A stretch of DNA of 64,000 nucleotides from Burkholderiales bacterium (GCA_020248665.1 JADCHE010000015.1:28505-92504); one strand, 5' to 3'. Numbered from the stretch's first letter, positions 50,111 to 60,103 are shown. Numbers and translations are program-made. Notes: a model not told the origin generated them from the letters alone.

Positions 50111-51001
50111 TCAGTCGTCGCCGAGGAACGCGCGGAACGCGGCCTCGAAGGCCGCCGGATGCTCGAAGTGCGGCAGCGCGCCCGACTCGAACGGCTGCAG
50201 CCGCCAGTTGAGGCGCGACGCCGTCCAGTCGGCGCCGCTGAAGTCCTTGAAGTCGCCGCGCGTGCCGTGCGGCACCCAGACCGGCACCGCGAGCCGCTCG
50301 TAGACGTCGCGGATGTCCTTCGAGAACAGCCGCCCGGACAGGAACGCGAGCGGCGCGAAGCGCGCACCCGGCTGGTGCGCCGTGGTCCACGAGTAGTTCC
50401 ACAGGCCCTCGTCGATCGCCTTCGAGCCCCAGGTCCGCTGCAGGAAGTAGCGCACGCTCGGGCGGCTGGTCAGCCCGTCGAAGAGCGCCTGCGACCACAG
50501 CCGCTGAGACACGAACCGATAGACCCCCGGCACCTCGCGGTCGGTGCCCGGCGGCGCGCGCAGCGACGCCGAGCGCCGGTCGAGCCCGGTGGGCGTCACC
50601 ATCGTCAGCGTGCGGATCCGCGCCGGTCGAGTCGTCGCGACGCGAGCCGCGAACTCCGACGACAGCGACAGCGCGAGCACGTCGACCGGCGCGTCGCCGC
50701 ACTCCTCGGCGATCGCATCGAGGGCGTCCTCGACCGCCGCGACGTACAGCGCGACGTCGTAGCGGCGATCGCCGCGCTCGGAGCAGCCGAAGCCCGGCAG
50801 GTCGGGGGCGAATGCGCGGCGGGTCCGCGCGATCGCCTCGAACGCCGGACGCACCTCGTAGGCCGACGCGGCCGCGTTGATGCTGTGCACGAGCAGTACC
50901 GGCGCGCCGCGCCCGGCGCGCCAGAGCGCGATCCGGCCGGCGCGGCCGTTCAGGTCGCGCCGCTCGGCGTCCAGGGGATCGGGCAGTGGCGGTGGGCGCA
51001 T
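50111..51001 (-). CDS. Alpha/beta hydrolase with atypical nucleophile elbow
   Basis: A 296-residue alpha/beta-fold protein. It has PVLLVHSINAAASAYEVRP (oxyanion region, HS instead of HG), PDLPGFGCSERGDRRYD, and at the elbow DVLALSLSSEFAARVA, where the usual GxSxG reads LSLSS. The Ser is in place but the flanking glycines are replaced. C-terminal LPHFEHPAAFEAAF carries the candidate His. The same substitution occurs in some alpha/beta hydrolases of unknown function, so activity is open. It is divergent from the MFS transporter. Confidence 0.8.
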   Translation of the reverse strand: MRPPPLPDPLDAERRDLNGRAGRIALWRAGRGAPVLLVHSINAAASAYEVRPAFEAIARTRRAFAPDLPGFGCSERGDRRYDVALYVAAVEDALDAIAEECGDAPVDVLALSLSSEFAARVATTRPARIRTLTMVTPTGLDRRSASLRAPPGTDREVPGVYRFVSQRLWSQALFDGLTSRPSVRYFLQRTWGSKAIDEGLWNYSWTTAHQPGARFAPLAFLSGRLFSKDIRDVYERLAVPVWVPHGTRGDFKDFSGADWTASRLNWRLQPFESGALPHFEHPAAFEAAFRAFLGDD

Positions 51002-51157
51002 CGGGGTCTCGGGCGGTGCCCGCCACCGAGGCGGTGCGGCCCGGCGATCATAGCCCAGCTGTGATCCATCCCGACGATGCACGGGACGCGGCGTGCTGCT
51101 AGGGTCGCCGTGAGAGCGCGGCTCGTCCGGAGCCGCGCGCCGAGCCGGGAGGCGCAC

Positions 51158-52318
51158 GTGCAGGATCGCTGGCGAGCGTTGTGGGTGCTGTCCGCGGCGC
51201 GGATCGCGATGGGCTTCCAGTTCCAGGCGGTCGGCGCGACCGCACCGCTGCTTCGCGACGCGTACGGGCTCGGCCTCGCCGACATCGGCTGGCTGGTCGG
51301 CATGTACCTCGCGCCCGGCGTCGTGCTCGCGCTGCCCGGCGGCATGCTGAGCACGCGCTGGGGCGACCGCCGGATCGCGGTCGCGGGCACCGCGGCGATG
51401 GTCCTCGGCGGCGCGCTCTGCGCGTTCGCGCCCGACGTGGCGACGCTGCAGGCGGGCCGGCTGCTCGGCGGGGTCGGTGGCGTGCTCTTCAACGTCACTG
51501 CGAGCAAGATGGTCGCCGACTGGTTCGCGGGCCGCGAGATCGAGCTCGCGATGTCGATCTTCGTGACCACCTGGCCGGTCGGCATCGGCCTGGGGCTGCT
51601 GGTCCTCGGGCCGATCGCCGCATGGGGCGCCCCGGCGGCGGCGTTCGGCGCGACTGCGCTGCTCGCGCTGCTGTCGCTCGCCCTCGTGCTCGCGCTGTAC
51701 CGGCCCGCGCCCGGGGCCGCGGCGCCCGGCCGGCCGCGGCTGTCCTCGCTCGCGCCCGGCGACGGCTGGCGGCTCGCGCTCGCGGCGGGGGGCTGGACCA
51801 CCTACAACGTCGCGTTCGCGGTGCTGGTCGCGTTCCTGCCCGCGCTGTTCGTCGCGCGCGGCCTCGACGTGGCGCAGGCCGGCGCGCTCACCGCGACACT
51901 GTCGGCGACCTTCATCCTCTCGATCCCGGCGAGCGGCTGGCTGGTCCAGCGGACCGGACGCCCCGCGACGATCGCGGCGCTCGGCGTGCTCGCGTGGGCG
52001 GGCTGCATCGCGGCGGTCCGCGGCGGCGCCGACCCGATGCTCTGGCTCACGCTGTCCGGGCTCGTCTCGGGCGCCGCGGCCGGCGTGCTCTCGGCGGCGC
52101 CCGCGCGGTTCCTCGCGCCGTCGGCACGCGCGATCGGCCTCGGGCTGTTCTACACGATGTACTACCTCGGGATGGGCGTGCTGCCGCGGATGGTCGGCGC
52201 CTGGGCCGACCGGGCGGGCACGCCCGAGGTGGTGCTCGACGCGTCGATCGGGTTCGCGCTTGCGACGGTGGTGCTGCTCGCCGGGACGCACCGGGCCGCG
52301 CGCCGTCCGGCCGGGTGA
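51158..52318 (+). CDS. MFS transporter (CynX/NimT-like group)
   Basis: A 386-residue major facilitator with 12 predicted helices. The first has ALWVLSAARIAMGFQFQAVGATAPLL, the loop-2/3 region GGMLSTRWGDRRI is the MFS signature (GxLaDRxGrr type), and the two halves are joined by a Pro/Gly-rich loop at about 190-205. I chose GTG 51158, which has GGGAGG 5-6 bases upstream; the longer frame from 51077 has a charged, unsupported extension. Substrate unknown; cyanate- or nitrite-type transporters are the nearest pattern. Confidence 0.85.
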   Translation: MQDRWRALWVLSAARIAMGFQFQAVGATAPLLRDAYGLGLADIGWLVGMYLAPGVVLALPGGMLSTRWGDRRIAVAGTAAMVLGGALCAFAPDVATLQAGRLLGGVGGVLFNVTASKMVADWFAGREIELAMSIFVTTWPVGIGLGLLVLGPIAAWGAPAAAFGATALLALLSLALVLALYRPAPGAAAPGRPRLSSLAPGDGWRLALAAGGWTTYNVAFAVLVAFLPALFVARGLDVAQAGALTATLSATFILSIPASGWLVQRTGRPATIAALGVLAWAGCIAAVRGGADPMLWLTLSGLVSGAAAGVLSAAPARFLAPSARAIGLGLFYTMYYLGMGVLPRMVGAWADRAGTPEVVLDASIGFALATVVLLAGTHRAARRPAG

Positions 52319-52577
52319 GCATCGGGCGCGACCCGGGGTCCTGCAGCATCCGATCCGGCACCCGGACCGTCCGTCGGCGTACCCGCCCCCTCGCTGCCCC
52401 GCCCCGGGCGCGACCGTGCCGGCCGCGCTCCACTGCCGTCCAGGACCTCGACCAGGCGGTCCGTGGCCGGTTTTTGCGGTCACCCGCCCCCACTCCTGCC
52501 GACTCTTGCAAAAAAGGGGCGACTGATCTCCGGATTAGATACTTTCTCCGCATGAATCGGACGGCTAGGATGCCGTG

Positions 52578-53276
52578 ATGCCGTCCTCCCCCGCCCGCGC
52601 GCCCTTCAAGGCCGTCGTCTTCGACGCTTACGGCACGCTCTTCGACGTGCACTCAGTCGCCAGTCTCGCCGAGCAGCTGTGGCCGGGCCGCGGCGACTCG
52701 CTGTCGCATGCCTGGCGTGCGAAGCAGCTCGAGTACTCGTGGCTGCGGACGATGTCGGGCCGCTACAAGCCGTTCTGGGACGTGACGCGCGACGCGCTGC
52801 GCCACGCGGCCGCGCGGCTCGGCCTGCCGCTCGATGCGGCCCGCGAGACCCGACTGATGAACCAGTACGCGAGCCTGTCGGCATTCCCCGAGAACCTCGA
52901 CGCGCTGCGCGCGCTGAAGTCGGCCGGCCTGCCGCTCGGCATACTCACCAACGGCAACCGGGCGATGATCGACGTGTCGATCCGCAGCGCCGGCATGGAC
53001 GGCCTGTTCGACCACGTGCTGTCGTCCGAGCAGGTCGAGGCCTTCAAGACCGTGGACCGCATCTATGCGCTCGGCCCGGCCACGTTCGGCTGCCCCGCGC
53101 GCCGCATCCTCTTCGTGTCGTCGAACGGCTGGGACGCGGTCGCGTCGCGCTGGTACGGCTACACCAGCTTCTGGATCAACCGCGGCGGCCTGCCGCCCGA
53201 GCACCTCGACACCGAGCCGGACCATACCGGCCGATTGCTGACCGACGTGGTCGCCGTCGCGACCGCGCGCCCCTGA
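52578..53276 (+). CDS. (S)-2-haloacid dehalogenase, HAD type II
   Basis: Hydrolyses 2-haloacids such as chloroacetate to hydroxyacids, in the cytoplasm. The 232-residue length is standard. Catalytic Asp16 lies in [15 protein letters not shown], the substrate Ser/Asn region in [10 protein letters not shown], Lys in [10 protein letters not shown] and the conserved [23 protein letters not shown] near the C-terminus. These match the dehalogenase subgroup rather than general HAD phosphatases. It lies 29 bases upstream of malate synthase G and so probably shares a transcript with it. ATG 52578 is preferred over the adjoining GTG 52575. Confidence 0.88.
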   Translation: MPSSPARAPFKAVVFDAYGTLFDVHSVASLAEQLWPGRGDSLSHAWRAKQLEYSWLRTMSGRYKPFWDVTRDALRHAAARLGLPLDAARETRLMNQYASLSAFPENLDALRALKSAGLPLGILTNGNRAMIDVSIRSAGMDGLFDHVLSSEQVEAFKTVDRIYALGPATFGCPARRILFVSSNGWDAVASRWYGYTSFWINRGGLPPEHLDTEPDHTGRLLTDVVAVATARP

Positions 53277-53305
53277 ATCCCTTCGACTCCGACGAGAGCA
53301 CCGCC

Positions 53306-55486
53306 ATGACCGACCGCATCGCCGAACACATCGAGCTCCACGGCCTGAAGGTGGCCCGCCCGCTGCACGACATGATCGTGAACGAGGCGCTGCCCGGCAC
53401 CGGCGTCGCGCCGGACGCGTTCTGGAAGGGCCTGTCCGCGCTGGTCCACGAGCTCGGCCCGAAGAACCGCGCGCTGCTCGCGAAGCGCGACGACCTGCAG
53501 GCGAGGCTCGACACCTGGCACGCGGCGCGCCGCGGCAAGCCGCTCGACGCCGCCGAGTACACGGCCTTCCTGCGCGAGATCGGCTACCTGGTCCCCGAGG
53601 GCGCGGACTTCGCGGTCGACACCGCGAACGTCGACCCCGAGATCGCCAGCATCCCCGGCCCGCAGCTGGTCGTGCCCGTGATGAACGCGCGCTACGCGCT
53701 GAACGCGGCGAACGCGCGCTGGGGCAGCCTCTACGACGCGCTCTACGGCACCGACGCGATGGGCGACGCGCCGCAGGCCGGCGGCTACGACGAGGTCCGC
53801 GGTGCACGCGTGATCGCCTGGGCGAAGGACTTCCTCGACCGCGTCGCGCCCCTGGCGGGCGGTTCCAGGCACGCCGATGTCGTCGGCTACGCGGTCGCCA
53901 ACGGCACGCTCCAGGCGCGCACCCGCGCCGGCGCCACGGTCGGCCTCGCGACGCCCTCGGCCTTCGCAGGCCATTCGGGCAGCGCCGCCGAGCCGCGCGC
54001 CGTGCTGCTGAAGCACCACCACCTGCACGTCGAGATCCGGATCGACCCGACGCACTCGATCGGCAGGACCGACCCGGCGCATGTCGCCGACGTGATGCTC
54101 GAGGCCGCGATCACCACGATCATGGACTGCGAGGACTCGGTCGCCGCGGTCGACGCCGACGACAAGGCGCTCGCCTACCGGAACTGGCTGGGCCTGATGA
54201 AGGGCGATCTGGTCGAGACGATCGCCAAGGGCGGCGGCTCGTTCCAGCGAAAGCTGAGCGCGGACCGCACCTACACCGGCGCCGACGGCACGCCGCTCAC
54301 GCTCAAGGGCCGCGCGCTGATGCTGGTCCGCAACGTCGGCCACCTGATGACCAACCCCGCGGTGCTCGACCGCGACGGCCAGGAGGTCTTCGAGGGCCTC
54401 CTCGACGCGATGTGCACGGTCGCGATCGCGATGCACGACATCAAGCGCACGAGCGGCGCGCGCAATTCCACGCGCGGCTCGGTCTACGTGGTCAAGCCCA
54501 AGATGCACGGTCCCGAGGAGGTCGCGTTCGCCGACGAGATCTTCACCCGCGTCGAGCAGGCGCTCGGCCTGCCGCAGTACACGGTGAAGATCGGCATCAT
54601 GGACGAGGAGCGCCGCACGACGGTCAACCTCAAGGAATGCATCCGCGCCGCGCGCCACCGTGTCGCCTTCATCAACACGGGCTTCCTCGACCGCACCGGC
54701 GACGAGATCCACACCTCGATGGAGGCGGGCCCGATGGTCCGCAAGGCCGACATGAAGGCCCAGGCGTGGATCCAGGCCTACGAGCTCTGGAACGTCGACA
54801 CCGGACTGGCGTGCGGCCTGGCCGGCCGCGCGCAGATCGGCAAGGGCATGTGGGCGATGCCGGACCTGATGGCCGAGATGCTCAAGCAGAAGATCGGCCA
54901 CCCGCAGGCCGGCGCGAACTGCGCCTGGGTGCCCTCGCCCACCGCCGCGACGCTGCACGCGACACACTACCACCAGGTCGACGTGCTCGCCCGTCAGGCC
55001 GAGATCGCGAAGGGCGGCCGCCGCGCGAAGCTCGACGACATCCTGCGCATCCCGGTCGTCACCTCGCCCTCGTGGAGCGAGGCCGACAAGGACGCCGAAC
55101 TCGCGAACAATGCGCAAGGCATCCTCGGCTACGTCGTGCGCTGGGTCGACCAGGGCGTCGGCTGCTCGAAGGTGCCCGACGTCAACGACGTCGGCCTGAT
55201 GGAGGACCGCGCGACCTGCCGCATCTCGTCGCAGCACATCGCCAACTGGCTGCGCCACGGGGTGGTGACGCCCGAGCGCGTCATGGACGTGATGAAGCGG
55301 ATGGCCGCGGTCGTCGACCGCCAGAACGCCGGCGACCCGGCCTACCGGCCGATGGCGCCGTCGTTCGACGGCGTCGCGTTCAATGCCGCGTGCGACCTGG
55401 TGTTCGAGGGCACGAAGCAGCCCTCGGGCTACACCGAGCCGGTGCTGCACCGCCGCCGCCTGGAGCTGAAGGCCGCCGCACGCTGA
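53306..55486 (+). CDS. glcB: Malate synthase G
   Basis: Condenses glyoxylate with acetyl-CoA to malate. The 726 residues match the G isoform (about 720) and not the shorter A form. Visible motifs: [34 protein letters not shown] (Mg-binding acidic pair region), [56 protein letters not shown], and a C-terminal [16 protein letters not shown] with the catalytic Asp. ATG 53306 starts [22 protein letters not shown]. It follows the haloacid dehalogenase, which can deliver glycolate/glyoxylate. Confidence 0.97.
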   Translation: MTDRIAEHIELHGLKVARPLHDMIVNEALPGTGVAPDAFWKGLSALVHELGPKNRALLAKRDDLQARLDTWHAARRGKPLDAAEYTAFLREIGYLVPEGADFAVDTANVDPEIASIPGPQLVVPVMNARYALNAANARWGSLYDALYGTDAMGDAPQAGGYDEVRGARVIAWAKDFLDRVAPLAGGSRHADVVGYAVANGTLQARTRAGATVGLATPSAFAGHSGSAAEPRAVLLKHHHLHVEIRIDPTHSIGRTDPAHVADVMLEAAITTIMDCEDSVAAVDADDKALAYRNWLGLMKGDLVETIAKGGGSFQRKLSADRTYTGADGTPLTLKGRALMLVRNVGHLMTNPAVLDRDGQEVFEGLLDAMCTVAIAMHDIKRTSGARNSTRGSVYVVKPKMHGPEEVAFADEIFTRVEQALGLPQYTVKIGIMDEERRTTVNLKECIRAARHRVAFINTGFLDRTGDEIHTSMEAGPMVRKADMKAQAWIQAYELWNVDTGLACGLAGRAQIGKGMWAMPDLMAEMLKQKIGHPQAGANCAWVPSPTAATLHATHYHQVDVLARQAEIAKGGRRAKLDDILRIPVVTSPSWSEADKDAELANNAQGILGYVVRWVDQGVGCSKVPDVNDVGLMEDRATCRISSQHIANWLRHGVVTPERVMDVMKRMAAVVDRQNAGDPAYRPMAPSFDGVAFNAACDLVFEGTKQPSGYTEPVLHRRRLELKAAAR

Positions 55487-55496
55487 GCGAGTCCGG

Positions 55497-55518
55497 GCGC
55501 CCGGCGAGCGCCGGGCGC
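55497..55518 (+). terminator. Terminator-like hairpin after malate synthase G
   Basis: A 10-bp perfect stem (GCGCCCGGCG with CGCCGGGCGC) and a 2-base centre, 10 bases after the glcB stop, without a T-run. Confidence 0.5.
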
Positions 55519-55605
55519 GGCGAGGCGCGCCACGTACCCGAACGGAACGGCGCGGCGTGCGGCCGTGTCACCATCGATGCGTCCGTGCATCCTCGAGGAG
55601 CCGCC

Positions 55606-56400
55606 ATGCCAGCCCACGCCTTCGTCCGTCGTCGCGTCGCCGACGGCGTCTGCGAGATCCTGATGGACCACGCGCCGGTCAACGCGCTGTCGGTCCCGAT
55701 GCTCGACGAACTGCTCGCCGCGTTCGAGCACGCGGCCGCCGACGACGCCGTGCGCGCGATCGTGCTCGGCAGCGCGGTGCCGAAGCGCTTCTGCGCCGGG
55801 CTCGACCTGAAGGCCTTCTCGAAGCAGGACGGCGACGGCGTGCGAGCGCTGCTCGAGCGCCTGTACACCCGCTTCACCGACCTGCAGCACCGGCTCGGCA
55901 AGCCGTCGATCGCCGCGGTCAACGGTACAGCGCGCGGCGGCGGCATGACGCTCGCGATCTCGTGCGACATGGCGGTCGTCGACGCCGACGCCGACCTCGG
56001 CTATCCGGAGATCGACGTCGGCGTGATCCCGGCGATCCACTTCGCGCACCTGCCTCGGATCGTCGGGCGCCACCGCGCCTTCGACCTGCTGTTTACCGGC
56101 CGTGCGTTCGGCGCGCGCGAGGCGGTAGAGCTCGGACTGGCCGCGCGGATCGCCGAGCCGGGCACCGCGCTGGAGACCGCGCACGAGGTCGCGCGCGTCC
56201 TCGCGGCCAAGCCGCCACGTGTGCTGCGGATGGCGCGCGAGGCGTTCGTACGCGAGGTCGACGCCGGCGGCGGCTACCGCCACGGCGTCGCGACCGCGGT
56301 CGAGAACTTCTGCAACGTCGCCGCGACGCCGGAGTCGAAGGCTGGCATCCGTGCGTTCGTCGACCGGCCGCGGCGCGTGGTCGACCGCGAGCCGCGCTGA
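55606..56400 (+). CDS. Enoyl-CoA hydratase/isomerase family protein
   Basis: A 264-residue crotonase-fold protein. It has DHAPVNALSVPMLDELLAAF, the oxyanion-hole segment RFCAGLDLKAF, VNGTARGGGMTLAISCDM, and LGYPEIDVGVIPAI. Of the two hydratase glutamates, the second (PEI) is present; the first, in GGGxE, is replaced (GGGMT). This makes ordinary hydratase chemistry doubtful; isomerase or hydrolase activity is more likely. GAGGAG lies 5 bases before ATG. It stands alone and converges on the next gene. Confidence 0.85.
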   Translation: MPAHAFVRRRVADGVCEILMDHAPVNALSVPMLDELLAAFEHAAADDAVRAIVLGSAVPKRFCAGLDLKAFSKQDGDGVRALLERLYTRFTDLQHRLGKPSIAAVNGTARGGGMTLAISCDMAVVDADADLGYPEIDVGVIPAIHFAHLPRIVGRHRAFDLLFTGRAFGAREAVELGLAARIAEPGTALETAHEVARVLAAKPPRVLRMAREAFVREVDAGGGYRHGVATAVENFCNVAATPESKAGIRAFVDRPRRVVDREPR

Positions 56401-56482
56401 AGGCTCAGCCGCGACCGGGACGCACGGGCCGCGCGGGACGCTCGGCGCGTGCGGCTCGCCGCCCGCATGCCGTCGTGCGGCC

Positions 56483-57151
56483 TCAGCCCGGCATGCCGCC
56501 CACCCGGACCGAGCACGCATGCGCCGGCACCTCGAGGCCCGGCGGCGACCTCGGGTCGGCCACCGGCGGCAGCGTCTCGATGCGCAGCGGGACGACGCCG
56601 GCCCAGATCGGCAGCGCGAGGTCGTCCGCGTCGTCGCCCGGCGGGCCGGACCGCACCTTGGCCGAGGCCTCGTCGATCGGCAGCGACAGCATCGAGGTGG
56701 CGCGGATCTCCTGAGCCGTCATGGCGCGCAGCGTGCCCCAGCGCCCAGGGAAGAGCTGCTCCATCATCGCGCGCAGACGGGCCAGCTTCTCCGCCGGATC
56801 GGTGACCGACCTCGCCCGGCCGAACAGCACCACCGAGCGGTAGTTGACCGAATGGTTGTATGCCGAGCGGGCGAGCACGAACCCGTCCATCAGCGTCACC
56901 GCGATGCACACCTGCGCGTCCGCGCAGTGCTCGAGCATCGGGCTCGCCGCCGAGCCGTGCCAGTAGACGCGGTCGCCCTCGCGCCACTGCAGTGTCGGCG
57001 TGACGCGCGGCTGTCCGTTGAGGGTCCAGGCGACGTGGGCGAGCGGCTGGGCGTCGAGCACCGCGTCGATCGTCGGTCGATCGTACGCGCCGCGCTCGTG
57101 CATCCGGCGCACGCGCGCGCGTTCCGAGGGTGCCTTCAGGCCGGTTGCCAT
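56483..57151 (-). CDS. Pyridoxamine 5'-phosphate oxidase-like flavin-binding protein (NimA-like)
   Basis: A 222-residue split-barrel protein. The start ERARVRRMHERGAYDRPTIDAVLDAQPLAHVAW matches the NimA/Pyridox_ox_2 family; VYWHGSAASPMLEHC and VCIAVTLMDGFVLARSAYNHSVNYRSVVLFGRA form the FMN-binding barrel. Members bind FMN or a related flavin; Nim proteins reduce nitroimidazoles, others have unknown substrates. AGGAGG lies 5 bases before ATG 57151. It is divergent from the TauD operon. Confidence 0.88.
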   Translation of the reverse strand: MATGLKAPSERARVRRMHERGAYDRPTIDAVLDAQPLAHVAWTLNGQPRVTPTLQWREGDRVYWHGSAASPMLEHCADAQVCIAVTLMDGFVLARSAYNHSVNYRSVVLFGRARSVTDPAEKLARLRAMMEQLFPGRWGTLRAMTAQEIRATSMLSLPIDEASAKVRSGPPGDDADDLALPIWAGVVPLRIETLPPVADPRSPPGLEVPAHACSVRVGGMPG

Positions 57152-57288
57152 CGACGCCTCCTGCAGGGGAAGCGACAGCTTAGCAGCTGCAGCGATCGCG
57201 CCCGGCGGATGACCGGACGGACCGCGGGCGGCCGCGGCCCACGCGTCGCGACCACGGCCGACCCCTGCGCCGCGCACGCGCGCGCGAG

Positions 57289-57318
57289 TTGACGCCGCAT
57301 GCCACCGCTGCCGAGAAT
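57289..57318 (+). promoter_or_regulatory. Candidate promoter of the tauD-like operon
   Basis: TTGACG at 57289-57294, an 18-base spacer and GAGAAT at 57313-57318, 42 bases before the start codon. The -35 box is good (5 of 6); the -10 box matches 4 of 6. The rest of the 209-base gap shows nothing else. Confidence 0.4.
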
Positions 57319-57360
57319 GCCCCCGAGGGCCTCGCGGACAGACGGGGCGTGGAGCGGGAC

Positions 57361-58335
57361 ATGAACGCACGAACCCCGGCCGCCGACGCGGCCCGCACCG
57401 TCCAGGTGGTGCGCCTGGGCGGCAACATCGGCGCCGAGATCCGCGGCGTCGACCTGCGCCAGCCGCTCGACGACGCGAGCTTCGCGGCGATCCACGCCGC
57501 GTTCGTGCGCCACGAGGTGCTGGTCTTCCGCGACCAGGACGTCACGCTCGACCAGCAGATCGCCTTTGCGCAGCGCTTCGGGCCGCTGTCGATCCACCCG
57601 TTCTCGCCGAACCTCGACGATCGCCGCGAGGTCATCGTGCTCGACTACTCGGCGGACAACCCGCCGGCGCTGACCGACCAGTGGCACGCGGACGAGACCT
57701 TCCGCACGCAGCCGCCGATCGCGACGGTGCTGCGCGCGCGCGTCGTGCCCGAGTACGGCGGCGACACCCTGTTCGCCAGCATGACCGCCGCCTACCACGG
57801 CCTGTCCGAGCGCATGAAGCGCTACATCCACGGCCTGGAGGCGCTGCACGACTTCAAGCCGTGGCGCCCGCTCTTCACCAGCTCGGAGAAGCATCAGGCC
57901 AAGCTGCGTGAGCTCGAGGCGCAGCACCCCAACCCGTGGCACCCGGTGGTGCGGGTGCATCCGGTCACCGGCCGGCGGATCGTCAACGTGAACCCGCAGT
58001 TCTGCGTGCGGATCAAGGGGCTCAAGGACGACGAGAGCCGGATGATCCTCGACTACCTGTATTCGCGCGCGACGATCCCGGAGTACCAGCTGCGGGTGAG
58101 GTGGGCGCCGCACACCATCGTCATGTGGGACAACCGCTCCGTCCACCACTACGCGCCGCACGACTACTTCCCGCAGCGTCGCACGATGGAGCGCGTGACG
58201 GTCGCGGGCGAACCGGTCGTAGGCGTGAGCGGCGAGTACGTGCCGGAGGAAGGCGTGGCGCCGCTGCCGAGCGGACACGGGGTCGTGCCGGCGAACCCCG
58301 GCCGGCGGCCGATCCGCGAGTTCGAGCGCGGATGA
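57361..58335 (+). CDS. TauD/TfdA-family 2-oxoglutarate Fe(II) dioxygenase
   Basis: A 324-residue enzyme that hydroxylates a substrate with Fe(II), O2 and 2-oxoglutarate. The iron triad is His109 and Asp111 in TDQWHADETF and His262 or His263 in RSVHHYAPHDYF; the 2-oxoglutarate arginine is in RRTMERVTV. HEVLVFRDQDVTLDQQIAFAQRFGPLSIHP is the family start. Taurine, 2,4-D and many other substrates are known, so this one is open. GGAG precedes the ATG. Its stop overlaps the next gene as ATGA. Confidence 0.9.
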   Translation: MNARTPAADAARTVQVVRLGGNIGAEIRGVDLRQPLDDASFAAIHAAFVRHEVLVFRDQDVTLDQQIAFAQRFGPLSIHPFSPNLDDRREVIVLDYSADNPPALTDQWHADETFRTQPPIATVLRARVVPEYGGDTLFASMTAAYHGLSERMKRYIHGLEALHDFKPWRPLFTSSEKHQAKLRELEAQHPNPWHPVVRVHPVTGRRIVNVNPQFCVRIKGLKDDESRMILDYLYSRATIPEYQLRVRWAPHTIVMWDNRSVHHYAPHDYFPQRRTMERVTVAGEPVVGVSGEYVPEEGVAPLPSGHGVVPANPGRRPIREFERG

Positions 58336-59309
58336 TGGCCGCCCGCCGCCAGTTGCTGCAAGCCGCGGCCGCCCTCGGCGCGGCCGCGCTCGCGCCCGGC
58401 GCCCGCGCGCAGTCCGCGTGGCCCGACCGCCCGATCCGGATGCTCGTGCCCTTCCCGCCCGGCGCGCTCACCGACACGCTCGGGCGCGCGGTCGCCGAGC
58501 GCTACCGGCTCGCGTTCGGACAGCCGGTGGTCGTCGAGAACAGGCCCGGGGCCGGCACGCTCGTGGCCGGGCAGCAGGTCGCGCGCGCCGCGCCCGACGG
58601 CTACACGATGATGGTCGCCACGACCACGACGCTCGGCATCGCGCCAGCGCTGTTCGCGAACCCCGCGATCCGCCCGACCGACCTCACCGCGGCGGCGATG
58701 ATCGGCAACGTCACGCTGTTCCTCGTCACGCGCCCCGACCTGCCCGTCGCGAACGTGAAGGAACTGGTGGCCGAGCTGCGCGGCAAGCCCGGCCGCTACA
58801 ACTTCGGCTCGCCGGGCAACGGCACCGTGCACCACCTCGTCATGGAGATGGTGAAGAGCCGCCACAAGGTGTTCGCGACCCACATCCCCTACAACGGCAG
58901 CGTGCAGGCGCTGTCCGACGTGATGAGCGGGCGCATCGACTTCATGTTCATCGACGTCGCGATCGCGATGCCGCAGATCCGCGCGAACCGCGTCCGGGCG
59001 ATCGCGGTCACCGGCAGCCGCCGCTCGCCGCTCGCGCCGGACGTGCCCGCGATGACCGAGTTCGACCCCGAGATCGACCTGCAGGCCTGGCAGGCGATCG
59101 CGGTGCCCAACGGCGTGCCGCCGGAGATCCTCGGCCGGCTGAACGGCGAGCTCAACAAGGCGCTGGCGACGCCCGAGTTCCGCGAGCAGCTCGCGCAGGT
59201 CGGTGTCGAGGCGAACCCGATGACGCTCGAGGCGCTCGCCGAGCTGGTGCGGCGCGATGCCGCGCGCTGGGCCGAGCTGGTGAAGCGCTCCGGCGCCCGC
59301 GTCGACTGA
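58332..59309 (+). CDS. Bug/TctC-family solute-binding protein
   Basis: A 325-residue periplasmic binding protein with a signal peptide (RRQLLQAAAALGAAALAPGARAQ; cleavage near residue 27). Family motifs are WPDRPIRMLVPFPPGALTD, VVVENRPGAGTLVAGQQVARAAPDGYT, and the Asp/Ala-type ligand loops NFGSPGNGTVHHL and PYNGSVQALSDVMSGRIDFMF. These bind carboxylates for tripartite tricarboxylate transport. No TctA or TctB membrane genes are present, so it may serve a remote transporter or act as a sensor. It sits inside the dioxygenase-aldolase operon. Confidence 0.92.
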   Translation: MMAARRQLLQAAAALGAAALAPGARAQSAWPDRPIRMLVPFPPGALTDTLGRAVAERYRLAFGQPVVVENRPGAGTLVAGQQVARAAPDGYTMMVATTTTLGIAPALFANPAIRPTDLTAAAMIGNVTLFLVTRPDLPVANVKELVAELRGKPGRYNFGSPGNGTVHHLVMEMVKSRHKVFATHIPYNGSVQALSDVMSGRIDFMFIDVAIAMPQIRANRVRAIAVTGSRRSPLAPDVPAMTEFDPEIDLQAWQAIAVPNGVPPEILGRLNGELNKALATPEFREQLAQVGVEANPMTLEALAELVRRDAARWAELVKRSGARVD

Positions 59310-59323
59310 AGGAGACCGCATCG

Positions 59324-60103
59324 ATGGACATGACCGCCGACGTCGCCCGCGCCCGCCCGCAGGGCATGGACGCGGCCGAGTGGGCCTTGAGGCTCGAGCT
59401 CGCCGCCTGCTACCGCCTCTTCGATCACCTCGGCTGGACCGAGATGATCTTCAACCACCTGACGCTGCGGCTGCCCGGCGAACCGCCGTCGTTCCTGATC
59501 AATCCCTACGGCCTGCACTACGCCGAGGTCACCGCGCGCAACCTGGTGCGCATCGACCTGGACGGGCGCAAGCTCGACGACGTGCCGTGGCCGGTGAACC
59601 CGGCGGGCTTCGTGATCCACGCGGCGATCCACCGGGCGCGCCCGGACGCGCACTGCGTGATGCACACCCACACCACCGCCGGCGTCGCGGTCGCCTCCAA
59701 GGCCTCGGGCCTGTCGCACGACAATTTCTACGGCGCGCAGTTCTTCGGCAACATCGCCTACCACGACTTCGAGGGCGTCACCACCGACCTCGACGAGCAG
59801 CGGCGCCTCGTCGCGAGCCTGGGCGCCAGGGAGGTCCTGATCCTGCGCAACCACGGCCTGCTGGTGACCGGCGGCAGCGTGCCGGAGGCCTTCCGCACGC
59901 TGTGGTCGCTGCAGCGCGCCTGCGAGGTCCAGCTCGCTGCGGCGTCGATGGCCGGCCCCGACGTCCCGGTGCCCGAGGCGGTGCTGCGCGAGATCCCGCG
60001 CCAGCGCCAGGCGATGCTCGCTGGCCAGGCGCGCCCGGGGCAGGCGATGTTCGATGCGAGCCTGCGCCGCGCCGGCATCCGTCTCGAGGAGCTCGTCGGA
60101 TGA
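59324..60103 (+). CDS. Class II aldolase/adducin-family protein, copy 1
   Basis: A 259-residue zinc-type aldolase fold. Residues 22-47 (RLELAACYRLFDHLGWTEM) start the domain; zinc ligands are His114 and His116 in VMHTHTTAG, with a third in LRNHGLLV (about 180); PAGFVIHAAIHRARPDAHCV is typical. Some members cleave aldols, some decarboxylate, some are inactive. GGAG lies 9 bases before ATG. Its stop overlaps the second copy by ATGA. Identical length to copy 2 and clear similarity indicate tandem duplication. Confidence 0.9.
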   Translation: MDMTADVARARPQGMDAAEWALRLELAACYRLFDHLGWTEMIFNHLTLRLPGEPPSFLINPYGLHYAEVTARNLVRIDLDGRKLDDVPWPVNPAGFVIHAAIHRARPDAHCVMHTHTTAGVAVASKASGLSHDNFYGAQFFGNIAYHDFEGVTTDLDEQRRLVASLGAREVLILRNHGLLVTGGSVPEAFRTLWSLQRACEVQLAAASMAGPDVPVPEAVLREIPRQRQAMLAGQARPGQAMFDASLRRAGIRLEELVG

